64,000 bases of DNA. Origin: Actinomadura latina NBRC 106108. GTDB taxonomy: Bacteria; Actinomycetota; Actinomycetes; Streptosporangiales; Streptosporangiaceae. The position numbers and the translations under genes are program-made. The stretch's first letter is position 1, and the number at the start of each line of letters is the position of its first letter. Location of the stretch: the NCBI RefSeq assembly GCF_001552195.1, contig NZ_BCQS01000005.1, positions 744,001 to 808,000 of the forward strand, given 5' to 3'. Below are positions 8,095-16,703 of the stretch, one piece after another. Under the pieces are notes generated by a model that worked only from the letters and a program-made list of their open reading frames with translations, did no database searches and was not told the origin of the DNA.

Positions 8095-9064
8095 CCGGCG
8101 GCAGGGTCAGCGGCGTGTGCAGGCCGGGCGGGGCCTCGGCGACCGCCCGGACGGCGTTGACCATGCGCAGCGCGGCGGCGTGCCCGCCGCCGGGGCCGGC
8201 GAGGTCCATGCGGGAGGGCGGCTCACCGGCGATCTCGACCCGGTAGCCGCCCGCTCCGCCGAACGGAGGGGCCGGCCAGTGCGGGGCGAGGTCCGCGCGC
8301 GCCCGCACGACGAGCGCCACGGTGATCACCGGCCGGCGGTTCAGGACGCCCGACACCTGGAACCGCAGGCCCGCGAGCGCGCCCTTCGCGATCCGGCCGC
8401 CGAAGGCGTCGAACTCCTCCGGTGCCGCGCACACCTCGTGCGCCTCGGCGAGGCCGTCCAGCGGGACGTCCAGGTGCCGGGCGAGCAGCCGGACGACCGG
8501 CCCCCAGCGGCGCGCCGGCGCGCCCGGCCGGACGACCGGCGGGCGGCGGCCGATGGGCTCGCCGAACCCGAACCGGCCGCCGTCCTCACACCGGAACTCG
8601 GTGACGGTGATCCCGTCGATGCGCCGGCAGGCGCCGCTGAGCAGCATCGGGAGCACGTCGCTCACCATGCCGGGCCCGATGGCGAGGCAGGCCGCGCCAC
8701 CGGTCGCGCACGCCGACCGCAGCCGCCGGACGACGACCGGATCGGCGGACGCCGGATCCACCAGCGCGGGCAGGACATTCGTGACCACCCCGGCGCCCGC
8801 CTCCAGGACGCGGCACAGATCGTCGGCCGAGCCTCCCGTGTGGCAGACGACGTGCGGCCGCCTGGCCAGCAGCCCGGCGGGGTCGCCGGTGGCGCGCACG
8901 CCCAGCGGGCGGCCGGTTCCGGCCAGTTCGGCGGCGTCCACGCCCGCCTGCCGGGGATCGCCGGTCACCACGCCGGCGAGTTCCAGCTCCGGGTGCTCGA
9001 TGATGGCCCTGAGCGTCCGCTTCCCGGCGGCTCCGGTGGCCCACTGGCCGACGAGATAGGACAT
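8069..9064 (-). CDS. DapB-fold NAD(P)-dependent dehydrogenase
   Basis: A 331-residue protein with an N-terminal Rossmann domain (YLVGQWATGAAGKRTLRAI) similar to dihydrodipicolinate reductase and 2,4-diaminopentanoate dehydrogenase. The middle part (HTGGSADDL, then GAGVVTNVLPALV) and the C-terminal region (EFRCEDGGRFGFGEP) fit the 'DapB N-terminal-like' family seen in actinobacterial secondary and amino-acid metabolism. It is not the housekeeping DapB. An upstream in-frame TTG exists, but the ATG at 9064 directly precedes the dinucleotide-binding strand and is preferred. It is convergent with the hydrolase gene and divergent from the YbdK-type ligase gene, 118 bases away. The reaction is unknown. 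Confidence 0.72.
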   Translation of the reverse strand: MSYLVGQWATGAAGKRTLRAIIEHPELELAGVVTGDPRQAGVDAAELAGTGRPLGVRATGDPAGLLARRPHVVCHTGGSADDLCRVLEAGAGVVTNVLPALVDPASADPVVVRRLRSACATGGAACLAIGPGMVSDVLPMLLSGACRRIDGITVTEFRCEDGGRFGFGEPIGRRPPVVRPGAPARRWGPVVRLLARHLDVPLDGLAEAHEVCAAPEEFDAFGGRIAKGALAGLRFQVSGVLNRRPVITVALVVRARADLAPHWPAPPFGGAGGYRVEIAGEPPSRMDLAGPGGGHAAALRMVNAVRAVAEAPPGLHTPLTLPPVTGRSLLR

Positions 9065-9182
9065 ACCACCAGCTTTCGACAAACCCCCAGGTCAACTGCG
9101 GCGGCATTGTAGGCACGGCTTTCCGGCAAGCACGATCTCCTCCCGCGACGTACATCGGTGCACTCCCGGGAAGAAGACTCTG

Positions 9183-10313
9183 GTGACTGTGCACACGGGT
9201 CCGCGCACGTTCGGGGTGGAGGAGGAGCTGCTCCTCGTCGATCCGGCGAACGGTGCGCCGCAGGCCGTCTCCGGTTCCGTCATCCGCTACGCGCGGCGCC
9301 ACGACGAGCTGTTCCTCACGGGCGGCCGGCGTTCGGAACCGCTCGACACCGAGCTGCAGCGCGAGCAGCTCGAAACCGCGACGCCGGTCTGCGCCTCGCT
9401 CGGCGAGCTGTCCGACCACGTCCGGTCGGCGCGGCTGGCGGCGGCCAAGTCGGCGGCCGGGGTGGGCGCCGCCGTGGCGGCCCTCGGCACGTCGCCGGTG
9501 AGCGTCCGCCCCTCGCTGACCCCCTCGCACCGCTACCTGCGGATGGCGGACGCCTACGGGCCCACCGCCGGGGAGCAGCTCACCTGCGGCTGCCACGTGC
9601 ACGTCGGCATCGACTCCCCGGACGAGGGCGTCGCCGTCCTGGACCGCATCCGGCCGTGGCTGCCGCCGCTGCTCGCCCTCAGCGCGAACTCGCCGTTCTG
9701 GCACGGCGCCGACACCGGCTACGACAGCTGGCGGCACCAGGTGTGGAGCCGCTGGCCGTCCAGCGGCCCGACCGAGCTGTTCGGCTCCGCCGCGGGGTAC
9801 CGGGCGGCGGTCGACGCGATGCTGGCGACCGGCGCGCTCGTCGACGAGGGCATGATCTACTTCGACGCCCGGCTGTCCCGGCACTACCCGACCGTGGAGA
9901 TCCGGGTGCCGGACGTGTGCCTGCACGCCGACGACGCCGTGCTGATGGCCGCGTTCGTCCGGGCGCTGGTCGACACCGCCGCCGACGCCTGGCACGCCGG
10001 CGAGCCGCCCGACCCGGTCCGGGCCGACCTGATGCGCCTCGCGATGTGGCGGGCCGGCCGCTCCGGCCTGCGCGACGACCTCGTCCATCCCCGCACCCGC
10101 CGCACCGCACCCGCCGCCGCGGTCGTGGGCGCGCTGCTCGACCACCTGTCCCCGGCCCTCGACCGCGCCGGGGACCTGGAAACCGCCGTCCGCCTCCTGC
10201 GCTGCGTCCTCGAACGCGGCAACGGCGCCCACCTCCAGCGCGGCGTCTACACCCAAGCCCACGACGTCAAGGCCGTCGTTTCAGACGCCGTCGACGTCAC
10301 GATGGCGGTCTGA
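9183..10313 (+). CDS. Carboxylate-amine ligase, YbdK/GCS2 family
   Basis: A 376-residue member of the GCS2 superfamily (YbdK-like weak glutamate-cysteine ligases). Hallmarks are TFGVEEELLLVD at the N-terminus with the acidic metal cluster, TCGCHVHVGI near residue 140, the ANSPFWHGADTGYDSWR block, and RVPDVCLHADDA. The family joins a carboxylate to an amine with ATP; several members have no known physiological substrate. The GTG at 9183 is the only start that keeps the conserved N-terminus, with a purine-rich GGGAAGAAG upstream. A methyltransferase gene follows after 17 bases and is probably co-transcribed. Confidence 0.87.
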   Translation: MTVHTGPRTFGVEEELLLVDPANGAPQAVSGSVIRYARRHDELFLTGGRRSEPLDTELQREQLETATPVCASLGELSDHVRSARLAAAKSAAGVGAAVAALGTSPVSVRPSLTPSHRYLRMADAYGPTAGEQLTCGCHVHVGIDSPDEGVAVLDRIRPWLPPLLALSANSPFWHGADTGYDSWRHQVWSRWPSSGPTELFGSAAGYRAAVDAMLATGALVDEGMIYFDARLSRHYPTVEIRVPDVCLHADDAVLMAAFVRALVDTAADAWHAGEPPDPVRADLMRLAMWRAGRSGLRDDLVHPRTRRTAPAAAVVGALLDHLSPALDRAGDLETAVRLLRCVLERGNGAHLQRGVYTQAHDVKAVVSDAVDVTMAV

Positions 10314-10330
10314 TCCGACAGAATCCACCC

Positions 10331-10954
10331 ATGCTGGACGAGACGGCCCTGCGGAACTCATCAGTAGTGGCGAACTGCGCCATGAACCGCGAACGCACCC
10401 TGAAGGGCTATGCCCGCGAACTGGGCATAGACGTACTGGCCGAGGCCGGCGCCCGCTGGGTGGACCTGTGCTGCGGCACCGCCCGGGCCCTGACCGAAGC
10501 CGCCACGGCGAACCCGGGAATGGAGATCTCCGGAGTCGACCTGGTCGACCACTTCGCCCCCGCCCCGCCCTCAGTCCAGCTGATCACCGCCTCAGTGACG
10601 ACCTGGGTGCCGGACGCCCCCGCCGACCTGATCACGTGCGTGCACGGCCTGCACTACGTGGGCGACAAGCTGGGCGTGCTCACCCGCGCCGCGTCCTGGC
10701 TCACGGAGGACGGCCTCCTCATCGCGAACTTCGACGCCCGGAGCGTCCGACTGCCCGACGGCTCCCCCGCAGGACGCCACCTGACAACCGCCCTACGCCG
10801 GAACGGCTTCACCTACGACTCCCGCCGCCACCGCATCTCGCTGCGCGGCAACCGCGCGATCGCCCTCCCCTACCGCTACCTGGGCGCCGACGACCGGGCC
10901 GGCCCGAACTACACGGGCCAGCCGGCCGTCGACTCCTTCTACGAGCGCGCTTGA
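10331..10954 (+). CDS. Class I SAM-dependent methyltransferase
   Basis: A 207-residue methyltransferase. Motif I is VDLCCGTARALTEAA (about 38-52), motif II is the acidic ISGVDLVDHF, and motif IV is DLITCVHGLHYVGD, followed by the WLTEDGLLIANFD strand. The target is unknown; the compact size suggests a small-molecule substrate. It begins 17 bases after the ligase gene, so both may modify the same compound. The start ATG at 10331 is the first in frame. An 82-bp gap separates it from the convergent WYL gene. Confidence 0.82.
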   Translation: MLDETALRNSSVVANCAMNRERTLKGYARELGIDVLAEAGARWVDLCCGTARALTEAATANPGMEISGVDLVDHFAPAPPSVQLITASVTTWVPDAPADLITCVHGLHYVGDKLGVLTRAASWLTEDGLLIANFDARSVRLPDGSPAGRHLTTALRRNGFTYDSRRHRISLRGNRAIALPYRYLGADDRAGPNYTGQPAVDSFYERA

Positions 10955-11036
10955 ACCGCGATCGACGGCGTGAGGGTCGCCCGCGCCGCGACGGCGGCGT
11001 GAGATCGCCTGCGTCGTATCGGGATCGCCCTCCGTG

Positions 11037-11528
11037 CTAGCGGCGCTCCCAGGGGAGGTAGCGGTCGGCGCGGCGGGGGCGGGCGCGCAGCCCGGTGGAC
11101 TCGACGGCGAGGATGCGGTCGAAGCGGAAGGCGCGGACGCCGCGCCGCATGCGGCACCAGCCGACGAGGTACCAGTGGTCGCGGTGGACGAGGCACGTGA
11201 CGGGCTCGACCTCGCGGATCGTGACGTTGGCGCCCGCGTCGCCGTAGCAGAGCCGGACGACGCGGTGGTCGGTGATGGCGGCGGCGATCACGCGGGCGCG
11301 GTCGGAGGTGGCGGTGTCCAGGGGCGTGGTGAGGGTGGCGAGGGTGGTGGTGACGACGTCGTCGTGGGGGGCGGCGTCGAGGAGGGTGTGCAGGGCGCGG
11401 CGCGCGGTCGTGGCCTGCGGGCCGGTGCCGAGGTGCGCGAGGGACAGCGCGAGGGCGGCGATCTCGGCCGCGGTGAGCGGGGCCGGCGCGGTGGGCGCGG
11501 TCTGGGGGTGCGTCGCAACGTTCGCCAT
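11037..11528 (-). CDS. Short WYL-domain protein lacking a DNA-binding domain
   Basis: A 163-residue protein whose C-terminal half is a WYL domain. It has AAITDHRVVRLCYGDAGA, a GWCRMRRGVRAFRFDRI motif in place of the usual W-Y-L..C..R..R..F pattern, and DHWYLVGW. Full-length WYL regulators (YafY/PafBC type) are about 320 residues with an N-terminal winged helix. Here that part is absent and replaced by an Ala/Thr-rich helical stretch, so it may act as a ligand-binding partner or be a remnant. The ATG at 11528 sits 6 bases after a TATGAT -10 element, consistent with a leaderless mRNA. A LexA-like palindrome overlaps the -10, suggesting DNA-damage control. It is divergent from the PknG operon. 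Confidence 0.75.
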   Translation of the reverse strand: MANVATHPQTAPTAPAPLTAAEIAALALSLAHLGTGPQATTARRALHTLLDAAPHDDVVTTTLATLTTPLDTATSDRARVIAAAITDHRVVRLCYGDAGANVTIREVEPVTCLVHRDHWYLVGWCRMRRGVRAFRFDRILAVESTGLRARPRRADRYLPWERR

Positions 11529-11531
11529 GGT

Positions 11532-11547
11532 TCGATCATACGTTCGA
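11532..11547 (-). promoter_or_regulatory. LexA-like (SOS) box over a -10 element
   Basis: The minus strand reads TCGAACGTATGATCGA. This matches the Gram-positive LexA consensus CGAAC-N4-GTTCG with one mismatch (GATCG for GTTCG). It contains TATGAT (11535-11540), a good -10 hexamer 6 bases before the WYL ATG. Overlap of operator and -10 is the standard geometry for LexA repression. Confidence 0.55.
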
Positions 11548-11734
11548 ACACTGACATTGTGCAGCCTTCGGGGGCGGCCGGATCGCGTCGCGTGACGCGC
11601 GGCGCGACGGAGATCGCCCCGCGGTTGAGAAGGCGGCCTCGCATGGGGAAAACTGAGGCTCCGAAACGTGCTCTATTCGGGGGAATCGGGGGCGAACATG
11701 GGTCGACCGCGGACCGGCGTTGAGTGACGCGCGC

Positions 11735-12952
11735 GTGAACGGCCCCCCGATGAGCCGCGAGGAGGTCGACCGGACGCTGGCACGGCTCCAGGACGAGAAG
11801 GAGCGCATCGGCGCCGCACTGCTGGAACTGGAGGCCCACCAGGGGTACCAGCTGCTGGAGGGCGCGGCGCTGACCGGCGAGACCCTGCGCGTGCAGTCGG
11901 ACGTTCAGTCGCGTATGACGTCCCTGTGGACGCTGTTCGACCTGTACGGGCGCGCGGTCGACGCGGCCGGCGACCTCCGGGCCCGCACCTCCAGGCCGGG
12001 GCCGGCGCAGCTCGCGGAGCTGAGCCGGCTGCTCGCGGGGCCGTCGGTGGAGCTGCCGGTCCGGGAGGTGCCGCTGGAGCGGCGGACGCTGCTGGCCGTC
12101 CCGTCCGGCGAGCGGCTGACGCTGCGGGCCGCCGTCGACCGGATGACGCCACTGTACGAGGAGGTCGCGCGGTCGGTCGCGGCGCTCGACGCGGTCTGGT
12201 CGACGCTGCTGTCCCGGCTCGCGGAGGTCGAGGCGGAGCGGCGCGGGGCCGCGGAGCTGCTCGCGTCCCTGGGCGGGACCGATCCGGAGTTCGAGCGCCT
12301 CCGCGGCGAGCTGGAGGCGGTCGTGGTCATCGTGCGCGGCGACCCCCTCGCCCTGGCGCGGGACGGCCGCGCCGACACCGGCCGGCTCGACGCGATCCTC
12401 ACCGGCCTCGCCGGGGCGCGCCGCCGGCTGGCCGAGGCGGAGCGGCTGCGCGACGGCTTCGCCGGCCGGATCCGCGGGATCGCCGCCGTCCTGGAGTCGC
12501 TGCGCGAGGCGGAGGCCGAGGCGCGCGCGATCCGGGACGAGGTGCTCGCCAAGATCGCCTCCCCGGTGCTGCCCGATCCGCCCGACGTGGCGGCGAGCCT
12601 CGCCGACCGGCTCGCCGCGGTCGCCGCGCCGGCGCGCGGCGGCTGGCACGACCTGGCCGAGCGGGTCGCCGACCTCGAGCGCGCGGCGGCGGCCGCGCTG
12701 GAGCGGGCCCGCGAGACCGCGGGCGTGATCCGCGGGCTGCTGGACCGCCGCGAGGAGCTGCGCGGCCGACTGGAGGCCTACCGGGTGAAGGCCGCGCGGC
12801 TGGGCCACGCCGAGGACGCCGAACTCGCCCGGATCTACGAGCAGGCCCGCGAGCTGCTGTGGACCTCGCCCTGCGACCTGCGGAGCGCGACCGTGTCGCT
12901 GTCCGGATACCAGCGGGCCATCATGTCGCGGGCGAAGGGAGCGGAACGATGA
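11735..12952 (+). CDS. Coiled-coil protein, first gene of the PknG-type signalling operon
   Basis: About 405 residues, almost entirely helical and rich in Glu, Ala, Arg and Leu, with long heptad-like stretches (REEVDRTLARLQDEKERIGA; later ERLRDGFAGRIRGIAAVLES). There is no signal peptide or membrane segment, so it is cytoplasmic. No enzymatic motif is visible. The start is uncertain: TTG 11720, GTG 11735 and ATG 11750 are all in frame without a clear Shine-Dalgarno sequence. A nine-codon upstream frame (11698-11727) with GGGGG before its ATG overlaps the TTG candidate. The 3' end overlaps the kinase start by ATGA, so it is co-translated with the kinase and probably serves as a structural partner or substrate. 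Confidence 0.8.
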   Translation: MNGPPMSREEVDRTLARLQDEKERIGAALLELEAHQGYQLLEGAALTGETLRVQSDVQSRMTSLWTLFDLYGRAVDAAGDLRARTSRPGPAQLAELSRLLAGPSVELPVREVPLERRTLLAVPSGERLTLRAAVDRMTPLYEEVARSVAALDAVWSTLLSRLAEVEAERRGAAELLASLGGTDPEFERLRGELEAVVVIVRGDPLALARDGRADTGRLDAILTGLAGARRRLAEAERLRDGFAGRIRGIAAVLESLREAEAEARAIRDEVLAKIASPVLPDPPDVAASLADRLAAVAAPARGGWHDLAERVADLERAAAAALERARETAGVIRGLLDRREELRGRLEAYRVKAARLGHAEDAELARIYEQARELLWTSPCDLRSATVSLSGYQRAIMSRAKGAER

Positions 12953-15432
12953 GCCAGTGCACCGAGCCGGGCTGCGGCGGAACCGTCGACGGCGGCTACT
13001 GCGTCGTATGCGGCGTGGCAGCCTCGCCCGGAACGCCGGCATCCGGCGCCCCGGCGCCGTCCGCGCCCGCCGGGTGCACGCAGCCGGGCTGCGGCGGGAC
13101 GGTCTCCGACGGCTACTGCGACGTCTGCGGCAGCCCGCCGGAGAGCGCCGCGCCGGCCGTGCCCGCGCCGCGGGCGCCCGCCGAGCGGCCCGATGACGGA
13201 TGCGGGCAGGCCGGCTGCACCGGGACGATCATGGACGGCTACTGCGACGTCTGCGGGTCGCCGCCCGCGCAGACGTCCCGCGTCGCGACCACGGGCGCGG
13301 CCGGCGGCACGAGCGGCACTCCCGCCAGCGGCACTTCCAACGGCAGCACTCCCACCGGCAGCACGCGGACGGGCAGCACCCGCACCGGGTCGTCGCGCTC
13401 GTCCGGCCGCCGCGGCATGCTCGGCGCGGGGCTGGTCGAGGTGCCGCGCGTCCCGTACCGGGACCCGGCCGGCGCGGTGATGAGCGACCCGCAGGTCGCC
13501 GAGGCCAAGCGGTACTGCAGCAGCTGCGGCGAGCCCGTCGGCCGGGGGCGCGGCGACCGGCCCGGCCGGACCGAGGGCTTCTGCCCCAAGTGCGGCACCC
13601 GCTTCTCCTACACCCCGAAGCTCAGCCCCGGCGACCTTGTCGGCGGCCAGTACGGCGTGCTCGGCTGCCTCGCGCACGGCGGCCTCGGCTGGATCTACCT
13701 CGCCAAGGACCGCAACGTCAGCGACCGCTGGGTGGTGCTGAAGGGCCTGCTGGACAGCGGCGACGCCGACGCGATGGCCGCGGCGGCGGCCGAGCGCGCC
13801 TACCTCGCCGAGGTCGAGCACCCCAACATCGTCAAGATCTACAACTTCGTCCAGCACGACGGCGACGGCTACATCGTCATGGAGTACGTCGGCGGCGAGT
13901 CGGTCAAGGACATCCTGCTGCGCCAGCCGCAGCCGCCCGGCGAGAAGCACCTGCCGCTCGCGCAGGCCATCGCCTACGGGCTGGAGTCGCTGCGGGCGTT
14001 CGAGTACCTGCACGCGCAGGGCCTGATCTACTGCGACTTCAAGCCGGACAACGTGATCCAGTCCGAGGAGCAGCTGCGGCTGATCGACCTCGGCGGCGTC
14101 CGCCGGCTGGACGACCCGGACGGCGCCATCTGGGGCACGGTCGGCTACCAGGCGCCCGAGATCGCCGACGCCGGGCCGTCCGTCTCCTCCGACCTGTACA
14201 CGGTGGGCCGCGCGCTCGCCGTGCTGACCTTCCCGTTCCGCGGCTACACCAGGAAGTACCTCCACTCGCTGCCGCCGCGCGAGGACGTCCCGGTGTTCCG
14301 GCGCTTCGAGTCGTTCCACCGGTTCCTGCTGCGCGCGACGCACCCCGAGCCGGACGCGCGGTTCCAGGACGCGGCGGAGATGGCCGAGCAGCTCACCGGC
14401 GTCCTGCGGGAGGTCCTCGCCGCCGAGGACGGCACTCCGCGGCCCGCCCCGTCCGGGCTGTTCGGCCCCGAGCGGTTCACCGCCCGGACGGCGGGCGGGG
14501 ACGCGGCGGAGCCGGCGCTGCCGCCCGTCCCGCCGGAGGCGGCCGCGGCGGCGCTGCCCGTGCCGCTGGTGGACGGGACCGACCCCGCCGCCGGGTTCGT
14601 GTCCGGGCTGTCCGCGCTGGAGCCGGCGCAGGTCGCGGAGGCGGCGGCGAACGCGCCGGCCCGCACGCCCGAGGTCCGGCTGGCGCTCGCCCGCGTCAAG
14701 ATCGAGCTGGGCGCGGCGGAGGAGGCCGGCGGGCTGCTCGCCGAGCTGGCCGCCGAGCGCCCCGGCGACTGGCGGGTCGACTGGTACCGCGCGGTCGGGC
14801 TGCTCGCCCGCGGCCGGGTGGCCGAGGCCGAGCCGCTGTTCGACCGGCTGTACGGGCTGCTGCCCGGCGAGGCGGCGCCCAAGCTCGCCCTCGCCTGCTG
14901 CAGGGAGCGGACGGCGCCGCCCGGCGCGCTCCGCCTGTACGAGACGGTGTGGCGCACCGACCAGAGCTACCTGAACGCGGCGTTCGGCCTGGCCCGCGTG
15001 CATCTCGCGGCGGGCGAGCGCGCCGCGGCGGTCGCCGCGCTCGACTCGGTGCCGAGGATCTCCATCCGGTTCGTGCCCGCGCAGGTCGCGGCGGTGGCGA
15101 CGGCGGTGCGCGGCCGGCCGCCCGCCGAGCTGTCGGCGGCCGAGCTCGTCGCCGCCGGGGACCGGCTCGCCGCCCTCGACCTGGACGCCGAGCGCCGCGA
15201 CCGGCTCGCCGCCGAGGTGCTGGAGGCCGCGCTCGACTGGCTGCTCGCCGGGTCCGGCGGCGCGGCCGGGGCACGGGGCGGGTCGCTGCTCGGCGCCCCG
15301 CTCACCGAGACCGCGCTGCGCCGCCTGCTGGAGGCGACGTACCGGGAGCTCGCGCGCCGCACCCGTGACCGGGACGAGTGCCGCCGGCTCGTCGACTCCG
15401 CCAACGCCGTACGCCCGAGGACGCTGCTGTGA
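12949..15432 (+). CDS. pknG: PknG-type serine/threonine protein kinase with N-terminal zinc ribbons
   Basis: An 827-residue soluble kinase. Three tandem zinc ribbons (about 4-22, 43-61, 85-103, each C-x4-CxGT..GYCxxCG) are followed by a Ser/Thr/Gly linker with TGSTR repeats (about 104-155). A PknG-style rubredoxin module follows (Cys 190, 193, 212, 215), then the kinase domain. The kinase has a glycine loop HGGLGWIY, Lys265, the catalytic loop YCDFKPDN (Asp363) and DLG at 380-382 in place of DFG. The missing HRD arginine and the DLG are PknG traits. The C-terminal half is TPR-like (AEAEPLFDRLYGLLPGEAAP). Mycobacterial PknG has the rubredoxin-kinase-TPR layout and controls glutamate and TCA metabolism; the extra ribbons here are an addition. 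It is coupled by ATGA upstream and GTGA downstream. Confidence 0.93.
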   Translation: MSQCTEPGCGGTVDGGYCVVCGVAASPGTPASGAPAPSAPAGCTQPGCGGTVSDGYCDVCGSPPESAAPAVPAPRAPAERPDDGCGQAGCTGTIMDGYCDVCGSPPAQTSRVATTGAAGGTSGTPASGTSNGSTPTGSTRTGSTRTGSSRSSGRRGMLGAGLVEVPRVPYRDPAGAVMSDPQVAEAKRYCSSCGEPVGRGRGDRPGRTEGFCPKCGTRFSYTPKLSPGDLVGGQYGVLGCLAHGGLGWIYLAKDRNVSDRWVVLKGLLDSGDADAMAAAAAERAYLAEVEHPNIVKIYNFVQHDGDGYIVMEYVGGESVKDILLRQPQPPGEKHLPLAQAIAYGLESLRAFEYLHAQGLIYCDFKPDNVIQSEEQLRLIDLGGVRRLDDPDGAIWGTVGYQAPEIADAGPSVSSDLYTVGRALAVLTFPFRGYTRKYLHSLPPREDVPVFRRFESFHRFLLRATHPEPDARFQDAAEMAEQLTGVLREVLAAEDGTPRPAPSGLFGPERFTARTAGGDAAEPALPPVPPEAAAAALPVPLVDGTDPAAGFVSGLSALEPAQVAEAAANAPARTPEVRLALARVKIELGAAEEAGGLLAELAAERPGDWRVDWYRAVGLLARGRVAEAEPLFDRLYGLLPGEAAPKLALACCRERTAPPGALRLYETVWRTDQSYLNAAFGLARVHLAAGERAAAVAALDSVPRISIRFVPAQVAAVATAVRGRPPAELSAAELVAAGDRLAALDLDAERRDRLAAEVLEAALDWLLAGSGGAAGARGGSLLGAPLTETALRRLLEATYRELARRTRDRDECRRLVDSANAVRPRTLL

Positions 15433-16703
15433 CCGATGACCAGACCGGAGCCGGCGCCGACCGCGCGGCGGCCGACCACGCGAAGGCGGCGGAGCTCTCC
15501 TGCCCCGCCTGCGGCGAGATCGTCTACGCGGAGGAGGTGTTCTGCGAGAAGTGCGGACACCGGCTCACCGACGCTCCGTCCCCAGCCGAGAGGGCGGCGG
15601 CCGAGACGGCGGCGGCCGAGCCGCCACCCGGACGGGCGTGCACCGGCTGCGGCGGGGCGGCGATCGACGCCGACGGCTACTGCGAGAACTGCGGGCTGCG
15701 CCAGCCCGCCGAACGCGACCACGTCGAGCTGGAGCTGCCGGCCGACGGGCGGCCGGCGCCGGCGGCGGGCGCCAGCGACCGCGGCCGCCGCTACAGCCGC
15801 AATGAGGACGCGCTCGCCCTCGCCGCGCACGCCGCCGGGATCGTGGCCGTCGTGTCCGACGGCGTCGGGTCGTCGCAGCGCCCCGAGGACGCCTCCCGCA
15901 CGGCCGCCGACACCGGCGCCGCGGAACTGGTGGCGCGGCTGGACGCCGGCGAGGACCCCGAGGACGCCACCCGGCACGCGGCGCTGTGCGCGGCGGCGGC
16001 CGTCGCCGCGCTGGCCACCTCCCCGTCGGACGCGCCGTCCTGCACCTACGTGTCCGCGGTGACGCGCGGCGCGAGCGTCACCGTCGGCTGGGTCGGCGAC
16101 AGCCGCGCCTACTGGCTGTCCGCCGACGGCGCCGCCGAGCCGGGTGAGCCCGGCGAGAACGGCGAGAACGGCGCGACCGGCCCGGACGCCGCGGAGGCCG
16201 CCGAGGTCAGCACCGGCGACATGGCCGAGCTGGGCGCGTCCCGGCGGCTCACCGAGGACGACTCGTGGGCCGCGTTCATGGTCGCCGAGGGCTCGCTGAG
16301 CGAGGCGGAGGCGGAGGCGCACCCGAACGCGCACGTCATCACCGCGTGGCTGGGCGTGGACGCCGGCGAGGTCCGCCCGCACGTCGCGACGTTCCGCCCG
16401 GCCGGGCCCGGCACGCTGCTGGTCTGCAGCGACGGCCTGTGGAACTACTTCCCCGCGGCCGCCGACCTGGCCGCGCTGCTGGCCGGCGGGCCCGCCCACC
16501 CGGCCGCCGGCGGCGCCGGCGGCGCGCCGGACCCGGCCGCCGACCCGCTCGGCGCGGCGCGGACGCTCGTGCGGCACGCCCTGGACGCCGGAGGCCGCGA
16601 CAACATCACCGTCGCCGTGATCCCGCTCCCGTCCCCCGCCCCCTCCTCCCACCGCCAGGCCGAGAGCCGCGAGATCCCGCAGAGCACGGAGCAGCCCCGA
16701 TGA
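15429..16703 (+). CDS. PP2C-family serine/threonine phosphatase with zinc ribbons
   Basis: A 424-residue protein. Two N-terminal zinc ribbons (Cys 25/28/39/42 and 71/74/85/88; the second ends DGYCENCG) precede a PP2C domain from about 113. Phosphatase motifs are SDRGRRYSRNEDALAL, VVSDGVGSS (metal Asp), VGWVGDSRAYWL, LLVCSDGLWNYF and GGRDNITVAVIPL, supplying the usual Mn/Mg-binding aspartates. A Gly/Glu/Asn-rich loop (EPGEPGENGENGATG) interrupts the domain. It should reverse the action of the preceding PknG-like kinase on shared targets. The GTG at 15429 overlaps the kinase stop (GTGA) and its own stop overlaps the next ATG. No transmembrane segment, so it is cytosolic. Confidence 0.92.
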   Translation: MTDDQTGAGADRAAADHAKAAELSCPACGEIVYAEEVFCEKCGHRLTDAPSPAERAAAETAAAEPPPGRACTGCGGAAIDADGYCENCGLRQPAERDHVELELPADGRPAPAAGASDRGRRYSRNEDALALAAHAAGIVAVVSDGVGSSQRPEDASRTAADTGAAELVARLDAGEDPEDATRHAALCAAAAVAALATSPSDAPSCTYVSAVTRGASVTVGWVGDSRAYWLSADGAAEPGEPGENGENGATGPDAAEAAEVSTGDMAELGASRRLTEDDSWAAFMVAEGSLSEAEAEAHPNAHVITAWLGVDAGEVRPHVATFRPAGPGTLLVCSDGLWNYFPAAADLAALLAGGPAHPAAGGAGGAPDPAADPLGAARTLVRHALDAGGRDNITVAVIPLPSPAPSSHRQAESREIPQSTEQPR

